Shown here piece by piece: positions 22,552-31,917 of a stretch of 58,601 nucleotides of DNA. The number at the start of each line of letters is the position of its first letter. Positions within the stretch are counted from its first letter, which is position 1. The DNA comes from Streptomyces sp. A1277 (lineage in GTDB: Bacteria; Actinomycetota; Actinomycetes; Streptomycetales; Streptomycetaceae). The position numbers and the translations under genes are program-made. The stretch is from positions 1 to 58,601 of the forward strand of contig NZ_SSBI01000053.1 in the NCBI RefSeq assembly GCF_004795015.1, in the 5' to 3' direction. The notes below the pieces were generated by a model that made no database searches, was not told the origin of the DNA, and saw only the letters and a list, made by a program, of their open reading frames with translations.

Positions 22552-24978
22552 TCAGGGGTGGCTGGTGGGGGCCTTGGTGCCGCGGGGGCCTTCGAGGAAG
22601 CCGCCGGTGTCCCCGTTGCCGCCGCTCCCGTCGTCGTTCCCGCCGGTGCTGCCGCCCCCGTTCCCGCCGCCCCCGTTCGCGCCGCCGTCCTCGCCTCCGG
22701 TGTCCGCCCCGCCGTCCGTCGTGCCGCCGTTGCCGGCGCCTCCGGCGGGGGTGTCGGTGGTGCCGGGTGTGGTCCGCGGGGCCGACGGGGTGCGGGACGG
22801 GGTGGTGGACGGGGTGCGTGCGGGGGTGGAGGGGCGGCGGCCGGTGTCGCCGGGGGCGGTGTCCTCCTCGGTGGGCAGGGCGGTGTTGTCGGTGCCGTCT
22901 TCCAGGTGGAGGTCGAACTCCTTCGCGGGGGTGCCGCGCAGGGCGGCGCCGGTGTATTGGGCCCAGGTCTCGGCGGGGGCGCCGCCGCCGTTGATGCGGG
23001 GGAGTCCGAGCGCGCCGTAGAGGGGTTTCTGGGCGCCGGTGTCGGGGTTCTGGCCCATGACGGCGATGACGGTGGCCAGGTCGGGGGTGTAGCCGGCGAA
23101 CCAGGCGGCCTTGTCCTCCTCGGCGGTGCCGGTTTTGCCGGCGGCGGGCCGTCCGGCGCCTTGGGCGGCGGTGCCGGTGCCGCCGTCCACGACGCTCCGG
23201 AGGATGGAGGTGGTGGTGTCGGCGGCCTCGCGGCTGACGGCCTGCTTCACCGTACGGCCGGGCAGGGCGATGCTTTCGCCGTTTTTGGTGATCTTTGTGA
23301 CGAGGACGTGGTCGCCGTGCTTGCCGTGGTTGGCGAGGGTGGCGTAGGCGTCGGTCATGTCGAGGACGCTGGCGGTTGCGACGCCGAGGGCGACGGAGGG
23401 GGTGGGGGTGAGGTCGGGGGTGTCCTTGGGGATGCCGAGGTCGACGGCGGTCTGCCGGACCTTGGCGGGGCCGACGTCCTCGGCCATCTGGGCGTAGACG
23501 GCGTTGACGGATTTGTCGGTGGCGGTGCTGACGGTGATGGGGCCGTAGCTGACGTCGTCCTCGTTGGACGGGTCGTAGCCGGTGGGTCCGTCGGGGCCCT
23601 GGACCATGCGTTTGTCGGTGCCGTCGTAGATGGTGCTGGGGGTGATGCGGCGGCCGTCCTGGGTGGTGGAGTCGTTGGCCACGGCGGAGGTGAAGACGAA
23701 CGGTTTGAAGGTGGAGCCGACCTGGTAGTCGCGGCGGGTCGCGTTGTTGACGTACTGCCGGGTGTAGTCGATGCCGCCGTAGAGGGCGACGACGTGGCCG
23801 TCCGCGGGGTTGATGGAGGCGCCGCCGACGCGGACGTTGCGGTCGGGCCCGCGCTCGTCGTCGGTCCTGGACATGACCTTGTCGTCCACGGCCTTGACGA
23901 GGGCGTCCTGTTTTTTCTTCTCCAGCGTGGTGGTGATGCGGTAGCCGCGCGTGGCGATGGTCTTCTCGTCCAGGATGTCGTGGGCGACGAGGTAGTCCTC
24001 GACGGCCTGGACGATGTAGCCGCGCTGCCCGGAGAGGCTGTTGGCGGGTTTGACGGGGCCGGGTGCGGGGAAGGTCATCGCGGCGCGTGCGCCGGCGCTG
24101 AGCCAGTTCTCCTTGACCATGCCGTCGAGCACGTAGTTCCAGCGGGCGACGGCCGCGGCTTTGTTCTCCGGGTGGGTGACGACGTCGTAGGCGCTGGGGG
24201 CGTTGAGCAGGGAGGCGAGGTACGCGCCTTCGGCGGTGGTGACGTCGCCGACGTCCTTGCCGTAGTACGCCTGGGCGGCGGCCTGGATGCCGTAGGCGTT
24301 GCGGCCGAAGTAGCTGGTGTTGAGGTAGCCCTCGAAGATCTGGTTCTTGGACTGTTCGCGGTTGAGCTTGATCGCGATGAAGAATTCCTTGATCTTGCGG
24401 ACGACGGTCTGTTCCTGGCCCAGGTAGTAGTTCTTGACGTACTGCTGGGTGATGGTCGAGCCGCCCTGTTTGCCCTTGCCGGTGAGGGTGTTCCAGCCGG
24501 CCCGGAACATGGCTTTGATGTCTACGGCGCGTTCGGAGTAGAAGTCGCGGTCCTCGGCGGCCAGGACCGTGTGCTGGATGGTGCGGGGGACCTGGGCGAG
24601 CTTGATGTTCTCCCGGTTGACGTCGCCGTCGCGGGCGATGACGCTGCCGTCCTGGTAGAGGTAGACGTTGGACTGGGCGGTGGCGCTGGCGTTGGCGGCG
24701 GGGATGTCCACGAGCTGGTAGCCGGCGATGAAGCCGCCGACCAGGAGCACGGCGATGAGCAGGACTGCGCCGAGGACCATGCGCCAGGTGGGGATGAGCC
24801 GGCGCCAGCCGGTGCGCTTGGGGCGCTTGGCCTTCGGGGGCTTCTTCCCGCCGGTGCCGGCCGTGGCGCCCTGTCCTTGGGGGGTGGAGCCGGGGGCGGC
24901 GGCGTCGGCAGGCAGGTCCCTGGGGGGCCAGCCCCCGGGCTCGGCGTCCCCGTTCTGCTGCTGTGGCTCGTCGCTCAT
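22552..24978 (-). CDS. Class A penicillin-binding protein (transglycosylase/transpeptidase)
   Basis: 808-residue bifunctional cell-wall synthase. A cytoplasmic Pro/Lys-rich tail is followed by one membrane helix (about residues 67-88). The GT51 domain shows AAEDRDFY with Glu142, and QGGSTITQQYVKN. The transpeptidase domain has Ser422-x-x-Lys425 (GSTFKP), Ser490-Val-Asn492 and Lys615-Thr-Gly (GKTGTAE). A Thr/Pro then Gly-rich extracellular tail of about 100 residues ends the protein. ATG 24978 has GAGGAG upstream; a GTG at 25011 is an alternative start. It polymerises and cross-links peptidoglycan. Confidence 0.96.
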   Translation of the reverse strand: MSDEPQQQNGDAEPGGWPPRDLPADAAAPGSTPQGQGATAGTGGKKPPKAKRPKRTGWRRLIPTWRMVLGAVLLIAVLLVGGFIAGYQLVDIPAANASATAQSNVYLYQDGSVIARDGDVNRENIKLAQVPRTIQHTVLAAEDRDFYSERAVDIKAMFRAGWNTLTGKGKQGGSTITQQYVKNYYLGQEQTVVRKIKEFFIAIKLNREQSKNQIFEGYLNTSYFGRNAYGIQAAAQAYYGKDVGDVTTAEGAYLASLLNAPSAYDVVTHPENKAAAVARWNYVLDGMVKENWLSAGARAAMTFPAPGPVKPANSLSGQRGYIVQAVEDYLVAHDILDEKTIATRGYRITTTLEKKKQDALVKAVDDKVMSRTDDERGPDRNVRVGGASINPADGHVVALYGGIDYTRQYVNNATRRDYQVGSTFKPFVFTSAVANDSTTQDGRRITPSTIYDGTDKRMVQGPDGPTGYDPSNEDDVSYGPITVSTATDKSVNAVYAQMAEDVGPAKVRQTAVDLGIPKDTPDLTPTPSVALGVATASVLDMTDAYATLANHGKHGDHVLVTKITKNGESIALPGRTVKQAVSREAADTTTSILRSVVDGGTGTAAQGAGRPAAGKTGTAEEDKAAWFAGYTPDLATVIAVMGQNPDTGAQKPLYGALGLPRINGGGAPAETWAQYTGAALRGTPAKEFDLHLEDGTDNTALPTEEDTAPGDTGRRPSTPARTPSTTPSRTPSAPRTTPGTTDTPAGGAGNGGTTDGGADTGGEDGGANGGGGNGGGSTGGNDDGSGGNGDTGGFLEGPRGTKAPTSHP

Positions 24979-25163
24979 GTCGGTGCAGACTCCTCGGCCG
25001 CGGTCAGTCACCCCATAGTGCCCCTTTCTGTTGCATAAGCCTCGGAATAACCCTCGGATCGCCCGCCGAAAAGCGGTCGCGGCGGCCGTCCCCGCCTGAC
25101 TAGGCTCTTGCGCTTTGGTGTCCGCGCACGGTGCGGCACCCGTGAATCGGGGAGGCGGTTGCT

Positions 25164-25964
25164 GTGCGGGTCTACGCGGTGGTGGCGGCGGGCGGTTTCC
25201 GTCGCTATGCCACCTATCGGATCGAGACGGTCGCGGGGGTGTTCACCAATACCGTCTTCGGTTTCATCCTGGCTTATACGTACACGGCGTTGTGGGACGA
25301 GCGGCCCCGGCTGGGCGGGTACGACATGCCGCAGGCGCTCACGTTCGCCTGGCTGGGCCAGGCGCTGCTGATGACGTGCGTGATGATGGGCGGCGGCTTC
25401 GAGGACGAGCTGATCGAGCGCATCCGTACGGGCGATATCGCGGTTGATCTGTACCGGCCGGTCGATCTGCAAATGTGGTGGCTGGCGGGTGACTTGGGGC
25501 GGGCCGGTTTCCATCTGCTGGGGCGCGGCATCGTGCCGATGGTCCTCGGCGGGTTCGCCTTCGACCTGGCGCTTCCGTCGGAGGCGGGGACCTGGCTGGC
25601 GTTCCTCGTCGCGGTGGCGCTGGGCGTGGTGGTGAGTTTCGCGATCCGCTATCTGGTGGCGCTGTCCGCCTTCTGGCTGATGGACGGTGCGGGGGCGGCG
25701 CAGATCGCGTTCCTGGCGGGGCTGTTCTTCTCCGGGATGCTGCTGCCGCTGACCCTGTTCCCGGGGCTGCTCGGCGAGGTGGCGCGGCTGCTGCCGTGGT
25801 CGGCGCTGCTCCAGGTGCCGGCGGATGTGTTCCTCGGGAAGTACACGGGCTGGGGTCTGGTGCGGGTGTACGTGTTCCAGGCGTCCTGGGCCGCGGTGCT
25901 GCTGCTGGCGGGGCGGATGGTGCAGTCGGTGGCGACGCGGAGGGTGGTGGTCCAGGGTGGCTGA
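25164..25964 (+). CDS. ABC-2 type exporter permease (first subunit)
   Basis: 266-residue membrane protein with about six helices, beginning GTG 25164. The N-terminus GGFRRYATYRIETVAGVFTN and the central GGGFEDELIERIRTGDIAVDL place it in the ABC-2 permease group (ABC2_membrane_6, formerly DUF990, from memory). It is followed by a second permease and an ATPase on the same strand, giving a three-gene exporter. The substrate is unknown. Confidence 0.9.
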   Translation: MRVYAVVAAGGFRRYATYRIETVAGVFTNTVFGFILAYTYTALWDERPRLGGYDMPQALTFAWLGQALLMTCVMMGGGFEDELIERIRTGDIAVDLYRPVDLQMWWLAGDLGRAGFHLLGRGIVPMVLGGFAFDLALPSEAGTWLAFLVAVALGVVVSFAIRYLVALSAFWLMDGAGAAQIAFLAGLFFSGMLLPLTLFPGLLGEVARLLPWSALLQVPADVFLGKYTGWGLVRVYVFQASWAAVLLLAGRMVQSVATRRVVVQGG

Positions 25965-25980
25965 TGTGGTGGAGGGTGCC

Positions 25981-26826
25981 GTGGCGCAGGTGCCCGATGA
26001 GGTGTTCGCGCCCAGGCCGCGGCTGGTCGAGGGCGTGCGGGCGTACGGGCTGATCGTCGGGATGTGGCTGCGCTCGACGATGGCGTACCGGGCGTCGTTC
26101 CTGATGACGGCGTTCGGGAATTTCGCGGCGACGGCGTTCGACTTCGTGACGATCGTCCTGATGTTCGGGCACGTGGACGCGCTGGGCGGCTACACGCTCC
26201 CGGAGATCGCACTGCTGTACGGGGCCGCGGGTACGGCGTTCGGCCTGGCGGACCTGCTGATGGGGTCGATGGACCGGCTGGGCCGCCGGGTGCGCGACGG
26301 CACCCTGGACACGCTGCTGGTGCGGCCGGTCCCGGTGCTCGCCCAGGTGGCGGCCGACCGGTTCGCGCTGCGCAGGCTGGGGCGGATCACGCAGGGGCTG
26401 CTGGTCCTCGGCTACGGGCTGGTCGCCCTGGACATCGACTGGACCCCGGCGAAGGTGGCCGTGCTGCCGCTGATGGTGCTGAGCGGGTCGGTGATCTTCG
26501 GCGCGGTGTTCGTGGCGGGCGGGGCCTTCCAGTTCATCGCGCAGGACGCGTCGCAGGTGCAGAACTCCTTCACGTACGGGGGCAACACGCTGCTCCAGTA
26601 CCCGCCGACGGTCTTCGCGAAGGACCTGGTGCGCGGGGTGACGTTCGTCGTGCCGCTGGCCTTCGTGAACTGGCTGCCGGCGCTGTACGTGCTGGACCGG
26701 GACTATCCGCTGGGGCTGCCGCGCTGGGTGGCGTTCCTGCCGCCGCTGGTGGCGGCCGTGTGCGCGGCCGGGGCGGGGCTGGCGTGGCGGACGGGGCTGC
26801 GGGCGTACCGGAGTACGGGAAGTTGA
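25981..26826 (+). CDS. ABC-2 type exporter permease (second subunit)
   Basis: 281-residue six-helix membrane protein, paralogous in layout to the upstream permease: MWLRSTMAYRASFLMTAFGN near the start, then LLMGSMDRLGRRVRDGTLDT, matching the REG-DGxxD-type motif of the first subunit. I chose GTG 25981, which has GGAGGG 6 bases upstream; earlier GTG codons at 25957-25969 overlap the previous stop. The two permeases probably form a heterodimer with the next ATPase. Confidence 0.9.
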   Translation: MAQVPDEVFAPRPRLVEGVRAYGLIVGMWLRSTMAYRASFLMTAFGNFAATAFDFVTIVLMFGHVDALGGYTLPEIALLYGAAGTAFGLADLLMGSMDRLGRRVRDGTLDTLLVRPVPVLAQVAADRFALRRLGRITQGLLVLGYGLVALDIDWTPAKVAVLPLMVLSGSVIFGAVFVAGGAFQFIAQDASQVQNSFTYGGNTLLQYPPTVFAKDLVRGVTFVVPLAFVNWLPALYVLDRDYPLGLPRWVAFLPPLVAAVCAAGAGLAWRTGLRAYRSTGS

Positions 26827-26854
26827 CGAGGAACGGGCGAGAAGAGGCAGCGGG

Positions 26855-27865
26855 ATGAGCACGGACACGGACACGACCAGGGAAACAGGCACCGGTACGG
26901 CCTTCATCGAACTCGACGGCCTGGAGAAGGTCTTCGACGTCCGCCGCAGGACGGGCTTCCTGCGTGGCGAGCGCCGCCAGGTGCGGGCGGTCGACGGGAT
27001 CAGTTTCCGGGTGGAGCGCGGTGAGATGGTCGGCTACATCGGGCCGAACGGGGCCGGGAAGTCCACGACGATCAAGATGCTGACGGGCATCCTCGCCCCG
27101 AGCGGTGGTTCGCTGCGGGTGGCGGGCATCGACCCCTCGCGGGAGCGTACGAGGCTGGCGCACCGGATCGGGGTGGTCTTCGGGCAGCGCACGACGCTGT
27201 GGTGGGACCTGCCGCTGCGTGACTCGTACCGGCTGATGCACCGGATGTACCGGGTGCCCGACGCCCGGTTCCGCGCCAACATGGAGCGGTGCGTCGAACT
27301 CCTGGACCTGGGTGAGCTGTTGGACGTACCGGTGCGGCAGCTGTCGTTGGGGCAGCGGATGCGCGGCGACATCGCGGCGGCGCTGCTCCACGATCCGGAG
27401 GTGCTGTACCTGGACGAGCCGACGATCGGCCTCGACGTGGTGTCCAAGGCCAAGGTGCGGGGTTTTCTGCGGGACTTGAACGCGGAGCGCGGGACGACGG
27501 TGCTGCTGACGACCCACGATCTCACGGACATCGAGCAGTTGTGCCGGCGGGTGATGGTCATCGACCACGGCCGGCTGATGTACGACGGTGCGCTGGCGGG
27601 GCTGCACGAGGTGGGGGAGAGCGAGCGGACGCTCGTGGTGGACCTGGAGCGTGAACTCCCGCCGATCCGGATGGAGTCGGAGCCGTCGGTGCGGACGGTG
27701 AAGGTGGAGGGGCCGCGGCAGTGGCTGGCCTTCCCGGCGTCGGCCTCGGCGGCGCCGCTGGTGGCGCGGATCGCCGCGGAGTACCCGTTGGTGGATCTCT
27801 CGGTGCGGGAGCCGGACATCGAGGCGGTGATCGCGAAGATGTACGCCTCCGCCACCGCTTCGTAG
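26855..27865 (+). CDS. ABC exporter ATP-binding protein
   Basis: 336-residue ATPase subunit. Walker A GPNGAGKST is at about residues 63-71, the signature is LSLGQRMRGDIAAALL, and Walker B with the following D-loop is VLYLDEPTIGLD. The FGQRTTLWWDLPLRDSYRL segment is typical for the group paired with ABC2_membrane_6 permeases. A C-terminal domain of about 90 residues follows the nucleotide-binding domain. ATG 26855 comes 28 bases after the permease stop. It powers the exporter encoded by the two preceding genes. Confidence 0.94.
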   Translation: MSTDTDTTRETGTGTAFIELDGLEKVFDVRRRTGFLRGERRQVRAVDGISFRVERGEMVGYIGPNGAGKSTTIKMLTGILAPSGGSLRVAGIDPSRERTRLAHRIGVVFGQRTTLWWDLPLRDSYRLMHRMYRVPDARFRANMERCVELLDLGELLDVPVRQLSLGQRMRGDIAAALLHDPEVLYLDEPTIGLDVVSKAKVRGFLRDLNAERGTTVLLTTHDLTDIEQLCRRVMVIDHGRLMYDGALAGLHEVGESERTLVVDLERELPPIRMESEPSVRTVKVEGPRQWLAFPASASAAPLVARIAAEYPLVDLSVREPDIEAVIAKMYASATAS

Positions 27866-27905
27866 GCCGGTGACGTGAGCGTGTGCGTTCAATAGGCTGC
27901 TCGGT

Positions 27906-28598
27906 ATGACGAGCGAACTCCCGGATATGCGGGCCTCCGACGCCGAGCGTGAACGTATTGCCGAGATCCTGCGCGAGGCGGTGGCCGAGGGCCGGCTGGA
28001 GATGGAGGAGTTCGACCAGCGCCTCGACCGCGCGTACCGGGCCCGGACGCACGGGGAGCTGGAACCGCTCGTCCGCGATCTCCCGGGAGTTGGTTCGTCC
28101 TCGGCGGCGCCGGCGGTCGTGCGGCCCAGGTCCGGCTCGGCGGCCCGTTGGCCGGAGCGGATCGGCAGGCCGGCCACCTCGGGCGGCGCCTTCGCGTTCT
28201 GGGGCGGGTTCCGCCGCCGGGGCAACTGGACGGTCGGCCGGGTCTTCACCGCGTTCGCCATGTGGGGCGGCGGCGACATCGACCTGCGCGAGGCGAACTT
28301 CGAGGACCGCGAGACCGTCATCCGCTGCTTCACGATCATGGGCGGCATCCATGTGACGGTTCCCCCGGACCTCAACGTGGACGTCCGGGGCATCGGCATC
28401 ATGGGCGGCTTCGGGGAGCACGCCAAGGACGAGGTGCTGCCCGCGCCGGACGCGCCCCGGGTCCGGATCACCGGCTTGGCTCTGATGGGCGGCGTCGGCG
28501 TGGAGCACAAGCGCACCAAGGCGGAGAAGCAGCGGCTGCGCGAGGCGGAGAAGCAGCGCGGCCGCCTGGAGAAGGGCGACGGGCGCGGCGGCCGGTAG
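27906..28598 (+). CDS. DUF1707 domain protein
   Basis: 230-residue cytosolic protein. The DUF1707 domain covers about residues 8-60: MRASDAERERIAEILREAV, then EGRLEMEEFDQRLDRAYRAR and TxGELxxLVxDLP. The C-terminal half (IDLREANFEDRETVIRCFTI, followed by MGGIHVTVPPDLNVDV) resembles the beta-helical part of proteins in cell-envelope stress regulons (LiaF-like C-terminus). It ends in a charged Lys/Glu coiled stretch. Function is unknown. It sits 40 bases after the ABC ATPase and may be co-transcribed. Confidence 0.88.
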   Translation: MTSELPDMRASDAERERIAEILREAVAEGRLEMEEFDQRLDRAYRARTHGELEPLVRDLPGVGSSSAAPAVVRPRSGSAARWPERIGRPATSGGAFAFWGGFRRRGNWTVGRVFTAFAMWGGGDIDLREANFEDRETVIRCFTIMGGIHVTVPPDLNVDVRGIGIMGGFGEHAKDEVLPAPDAPRVRITGLALMGGVGVEHKRTKAEKQRLREAEKQRGRLEKGDGRGGR

Positions 28599-28634
28599 CC
28601 CCCGTCTTCGAACCTTCTTCTGCCGCCCCCGGTG

Positions 28635-29885
28635 TCAGAGGGCGTCGGTCGTGGCCCGGGCCTTGGTCCCGAGCAGGGCGTCGATGTCCATCAGCGCTCC
28701 CAGGCGTGCGTACCCCGCGTCGTTCAGGTGCAGGTGGTCGCCGGAGTCGTAGGCGGGCCGCAGCCGCTGCGGGTGGGCCGGGTCGCGCAGCGAGTGGTCG
28801 AAGTCGAGGACCTCGTCGAAGACGCCGCCCGCCCGGATCTCGGTGTTGACGCGCTCGCGCACCGTGTTCTGCGCGGGTGTCCAGTTGCGGGTGCCCCGGT
28901 AGGGCATGAGGGTCGCGCCGGCGACCCGCAGGCCGCGCGCGTGGGCCCGCTCGGTGAGGGTGCGCAGGGCGCCGGTGATCCGCATGGCGTCGGTCTCCCG
29001 CGGGAACGCCTGGACGTCGTTGATGCCGAGCGCGATGACGACCGTCTTCGCGCCGGAGACGCCGAGGACGTCGCGTTCGAAGCGGTCGAGGGCGCGTGGG
29101 CCGATGCCGTCGCGCAGCAGGCGGTTGCCGCCGATGCCCTGGTTGACCACCGCGTACCGGCCGCGCAGCCGGTCGGCGACGGTGTCGGGCCAGCGGGTGT
29201 TGGCGTCGGTGGTGGAGCCCGTACCGGCGGTGAGCGAGTCGCCGAACGCGACGAGCGTCGCGGTCGCGGCGCCGCCCCGCACGTCCACGGCGGTGAGGTA
29301 GCGCCACTGCGTGGTGCTCCAGGTGCCCTGCTCGTCCTCGGTGTAGGAGGTCTGGTGGCTGTTGGGGTGCGAGGTGACCGGGCCCTCGGCGGTCGGGGTG
29401 CGCAGCGTCACGACGAGGTCGCTGTCGGCGGCGACCGGGACGACGACGGCGTCGCTGACGCTCTGCCGGCCCGCCGGGACCGTGACCGACGAGGCGCCGT
29501 CGAACGTCACCGGGCGGGTGTCCACCGTGACGTGGTCGATGAGCAGGGGCCGCGTACCGAACAGGTTGGACAGGGTGACGCGGGCTTCCTTGCCGCCGAC
29601 GCTGGTGTGCACGACGTTGCGGATGGTGCGCCGGCTCTGGTCCCGGGCCTGTGCCGGGTCGGCCACCCCGAGGACCGGCGCCGCCGCCCAGGTGGCGAGC
29701 CAGAGCCCGGAGGCGTGCGCCGGCGCCGCCGGGGTACGGGCCACACCCTGGGGTGCCGTGGCGCCGGCCGCCGTCGCCCGGGGCCCGGAGAACAGCAGGG
29801 AACCGGCGAACGCCACGGCGGCGGCGAGTGCGGCGGTACCCGCCACTAGGGCTATGAGCAGGGTGTACCCCTGGCGCCTGGGCAT
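28635..29885 (-). CDS. Secreted SGNH/GDSL hydrolase
   Basis: 416-residue exported esterase-like protein. A signal anchor (about residues 8-33) is followed by a beta-rich N-terminal domain (LATWAAAPV, TIRNVVHTSVGG) and then the SGNH hydrolase: Ser217 in FGDSLTAG, Gly-Asn in IGGNRLL, Asn289 in ALGIND, and Asp383-x-x-His386 in DHLHLND. ATG 29885 has GGAG upstream. These enzymes deacylate or de-esterify polysaccharides or lipids outside the cell; the substrate here is unknown. Convergent with the DUF1707 gene and divergent from the DUF445 gene. Confidence 0.93.
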   Translation of the reverse strand: MPRRQGYTLLIALVAGTAALAAAVAFAGSLLFSGPRATAAGATAPQGVARTPAAPAHASGLWLATWAAAPVLGVADPAQARDQSRRTIRNVVHTSVGGKEARVTLSNLFGTRPLLIDHVTVDTRPVTFDGASSVTVPAGRQSVSDAVVVPVAADSDLVVTLRTPTAEGPVTSHPNSHQTSYTEDEQGTWSTTQWRYLTAVDVRGGAATATLVAFGDSLTAGTGSTTDANTRWPDTVADRLRGRYAVVNQGIGGNRLLRDGIGPRALDRFERDVLGVSGAKTVVIALGINDVQAFPRETDAMRITGALRTLTERAHARGLRVAGATLMPYRGTRNWTPAQNTVRERVNTEIRAGGVFDEVLDFDHSLRDPAHPQRLRPAYDSGDHLHLNDAGYARLGALMDIDALLGTKARATTDAL

Positions 29886-30035
29886 GGGCGGTGTGTCTCC
29901 TCGAAGAAACGGTGTGGACCGGTTCCCATGATGCGGCAGGGCGCGGGGAACTCGACGTGCGGTCCGGGAGTAGGTCAGGTAGGCACAATGCGTAGCGGGC
30001 GCCTGGGGCTGCGCGTACGCGGACGGGTGGAGCGG

Positions 30036-31406
30036 ATGGAACGGATCGATGGGACCGGGCGGACCGAGCGGGGCGAACTGCCTCCGGGGCCCGGTGGGAA
30101 GTCGCGGGACGCGGGCGCGCCGGAGCGGCCCGCGGGCCTCGCCTCGTTCGCGTACACCGCGGCGGACGAGGAGAAGCGTCGTGGCGTACGCCGCATGAAG
30201 ACCACGGCCACCGGCCTCCTTCTGCTGGTCGCGCTCGTGTACGTCCTCGCCACCTGGGCGAAGAACGAGGGGGTGAGCGGCTGGCCGGGTTTCGTCGCGG
30301 CGGCCGCCGAGGCGGGCATGGTGGGTGCGCTCGCCGACTGGTTCGCCGTCACGGCCCTCTTCAAGCGTCCGCTCGGTCTGCCGATTCCGCACACCGCCAT
30401 CATTCCCACCAAGAAGGACCAGCTCGGGGCCTCCCTCGGTTCCTTCGTCGGCGAGAACTTTCTCTCCGGGGACGTCGTACGTGACCGGATTCACTCGCTG
30501 GGCATCGGCGGCCGGGTCGGCGGGTGGCTCGCGGAGCCGGCCCATGCGGACCGGGTCACGGCCGAGCTGTCGACCGCGCTGCGCGGGGCGCTGACGGTCC
30601 TGCGGGACGCGGATGTGCAGGCCGTGGTCGGTGAGGCGATCACCCGGCGGGCGAACGCGGCGGAGATCGGCCCCGGCCTCGGCAAGATGCTGGACAAGGT
30701 CGTCGCGGACGGCGGCCACCGCAAGCTCGTGGACCTGGTCTGCGCCCGGGCGCACGACTGGCTCGTCCTGCACGGCGACTCGGTGATGGACGCGGTGCAG
30801 GGCGGGGCGCCGGGCTGGACGCCCCGGTTCGTCGACAAGCGGATCGGCGAGCGGGTCTACAAGGAGCTGCTGCGCTTCGTCACCGAGATGCGGGACATGC
30901 CGGGGCATCCGGCGCGCGGTTCGATCGACACGTTCCTGGCGGACTTCGCGGCCGACCTCCAGACCGACTCGGAGACCCGGGACCGGGTGGAGCGGCTGAA
31001 GTCGGAGATCCTGGGCCGCGGCGAGGTCCAGGACGTCATCGCCTCGGCTTGGGCGTCGGTGCGCGCGATGGTGATCGCGGCGGCGGAGGACGAGCAGAGC
31101 GAGCTGCGGCTGCGGGCCCGGGCGTCCCTGATGTCGCTGGGCGCCCGGCTGGCCACGGACGAGCGGTTGCAGGCGAAGCTGGAGGGCTGGCTGGAGGACG
31201 CGGCGGTGTACGTCGTGACGACGTACCGGGCGGAGATCACGTCGCTGATCAGCGACACGGTGGCCGGCTGGGACGCGGACCAGACCTCCCGCAAGATCGA
31301 GGCCCACATCGGGCGTGACCTGCAGTTCATCCGGATCAACGGCACGGTGGTGGGGGCGCTGGCGGGCCTGGCGATCTACACGGTGTCGTGGGCGCTGTGG
31401 GGGTGA
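30036..31406 (+). CDS. DUF445 family membrane protein
   Basis: 456-residue protein of the DUF445 (YjiN-like) family. After a charged N-terminal tail there is a first helix (TTATGLLLLVALVYVLATW), then GWPGFVAAAAEAGMVGALADWFAVTALFKRPLGL, the family signature, and IPHTAIIPTKKDQLGASLG. A long, mostly helical amphipathic region follows, and a C-terminal helix ends the protein (VGALAGLAIYTVSWALWG). The ATG at 30036 has GGTGGAGC upstream; an earlier start at 29988 or 29928 is possible. The function of the family is unknown. Confidence 0.88.
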   Translation: MERIDGTGRTERGELPPGPGGKSRDAGAPERPAGLASFAYTAADEEKRRGVRRMKTTATGLLLLVALVYVLATWAKNEGVSGWPGFVAAAAEAGMVGALADWFAVTALFKRPLGLPIPHTAIIPTKKDQLGASLGSFVGENFLSGDVVRDRIHSLGIGGRVGGWLAEPAHADRVTAELSTALRGALTVLRDADVQAVVGEAITRRANAAEIGPGLGKMLDKVVADGGHRKLVDLVCARAHDWLVLHGDSVMDAVQGGAPGWTPRFVDKRIGERVYKELLRFVTEMRDMPGHPARGSIDTFLADFAADLQTDSETRDRVERLKSEILGRGEVQDVIASAWASVRAMVIAAAEDEQSELRLRARASLMSLGARLATDERLQAKLEGWLEDAAVYVVTTYRAEITSLISDTVAGWDADQTSRKIEAHIGRDLQFIRINGTVVGALAGLAIYTVSWALWG

Positions 31407-31472
31407 GGAGGTCCCCCGGGCCGGGGCCGCGGGCGCTGTGGGGGTGAGGGGGGTCCCCCCGGGCCGGGGCCG
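31391..31472. repeat. 41-bp tandem duplication spanning a gene end
   Basis: The last codons and stop of the DUF445 gene plus the following GC-rich stretch (beginning GGCGCTGTGGGGGTGAGG) are repeated once with small differences, period 41 bp. Confidence 0.85.
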
Positions 31473-31487
31473 CGGGGGGCTCCCACC

Positions 31488-31820
31488 TCAGGCGGCCCGG
31501 CGGGTCACCGCCCAGGACGCGGCGGCCACGGTGCCCGCCACGGTGAACACGGCGGGCCAGGCGCCGACCTTCTTCGCCAGCGGGTGCGAGCCCGCGAACG
31601 CGGCCACGTAGGCGGTGGTCAGGGCGACGGCCGCGCGCGGGCCCGCCTGCCGGTTCCACTCGTACGCGGCCACGCCGCCCGCCGCCGCGAGCGCGACCCC
31701 GCCCAGCGGCCGCCTGCGGGTCCACCGTGCCACGGCGTAACCGCCGACCAGTCCGCCCGCCGCCACCGCCGCTGCCGGCACCTTCGCCATCGCAGCCACC
31801 TCCGCCTTCGTCAACGTCAT
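31488..31820 (-). CDS. Small hypothetical membrane protein, 110 aa
   Basis: 110-residue protein with three or four weakly hydrophobic, Ala/Gly/Val-rich helices (VAAGGLVGGYAVARW, LGGVALAAAGGVAAYEW, ALTTAYVAAFAGSH, PAVFTVAGTVAAASW) separated by basic loops. Start ATG 31820. The sequence pattern resembles small membrane proteins seen beside DUF445 genes in Streptomyces (from memory). No catalytic residues. Function unknown. Confidence 0.75.
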   Translation of the reverse strand: MTLTKAEVAAMAKVPAAAVAAGGLVGGYAVARWTRRRPLGGVALAAAGGVAAYEWNRQAGPRAAVALTTAYVAAFAGSHPLAKKVGAWPAVFTVAGTVAAASWAVTRRAA

Positions 31821-31917
31821 GGGATGCGCGCCGGGCGCACTCCCGCGCGCCCCGCACCCAGCGCCGCACCGGCGCTCCGACCGAGGCTAACCAACGCTTC
31901 CGGCATCCCGTCGCGGA

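Noticed and set aside
22558..25038. An 826-codon rightward frame opposite the PBP
   Set aside because: Composition is almost only Gly, Val, Ala, Asp and Leu; it is the antisense shadow of the class A PBP with its three intact transpeptidase motifs.
29928..31307. Continuation of the SGNH hydrolase frame upstream to 31307
   Set aside because: The extra 470 codons are antisense to the DUF445 gene; the hydrolase has a good signal peptide and ribosome site at 29885.
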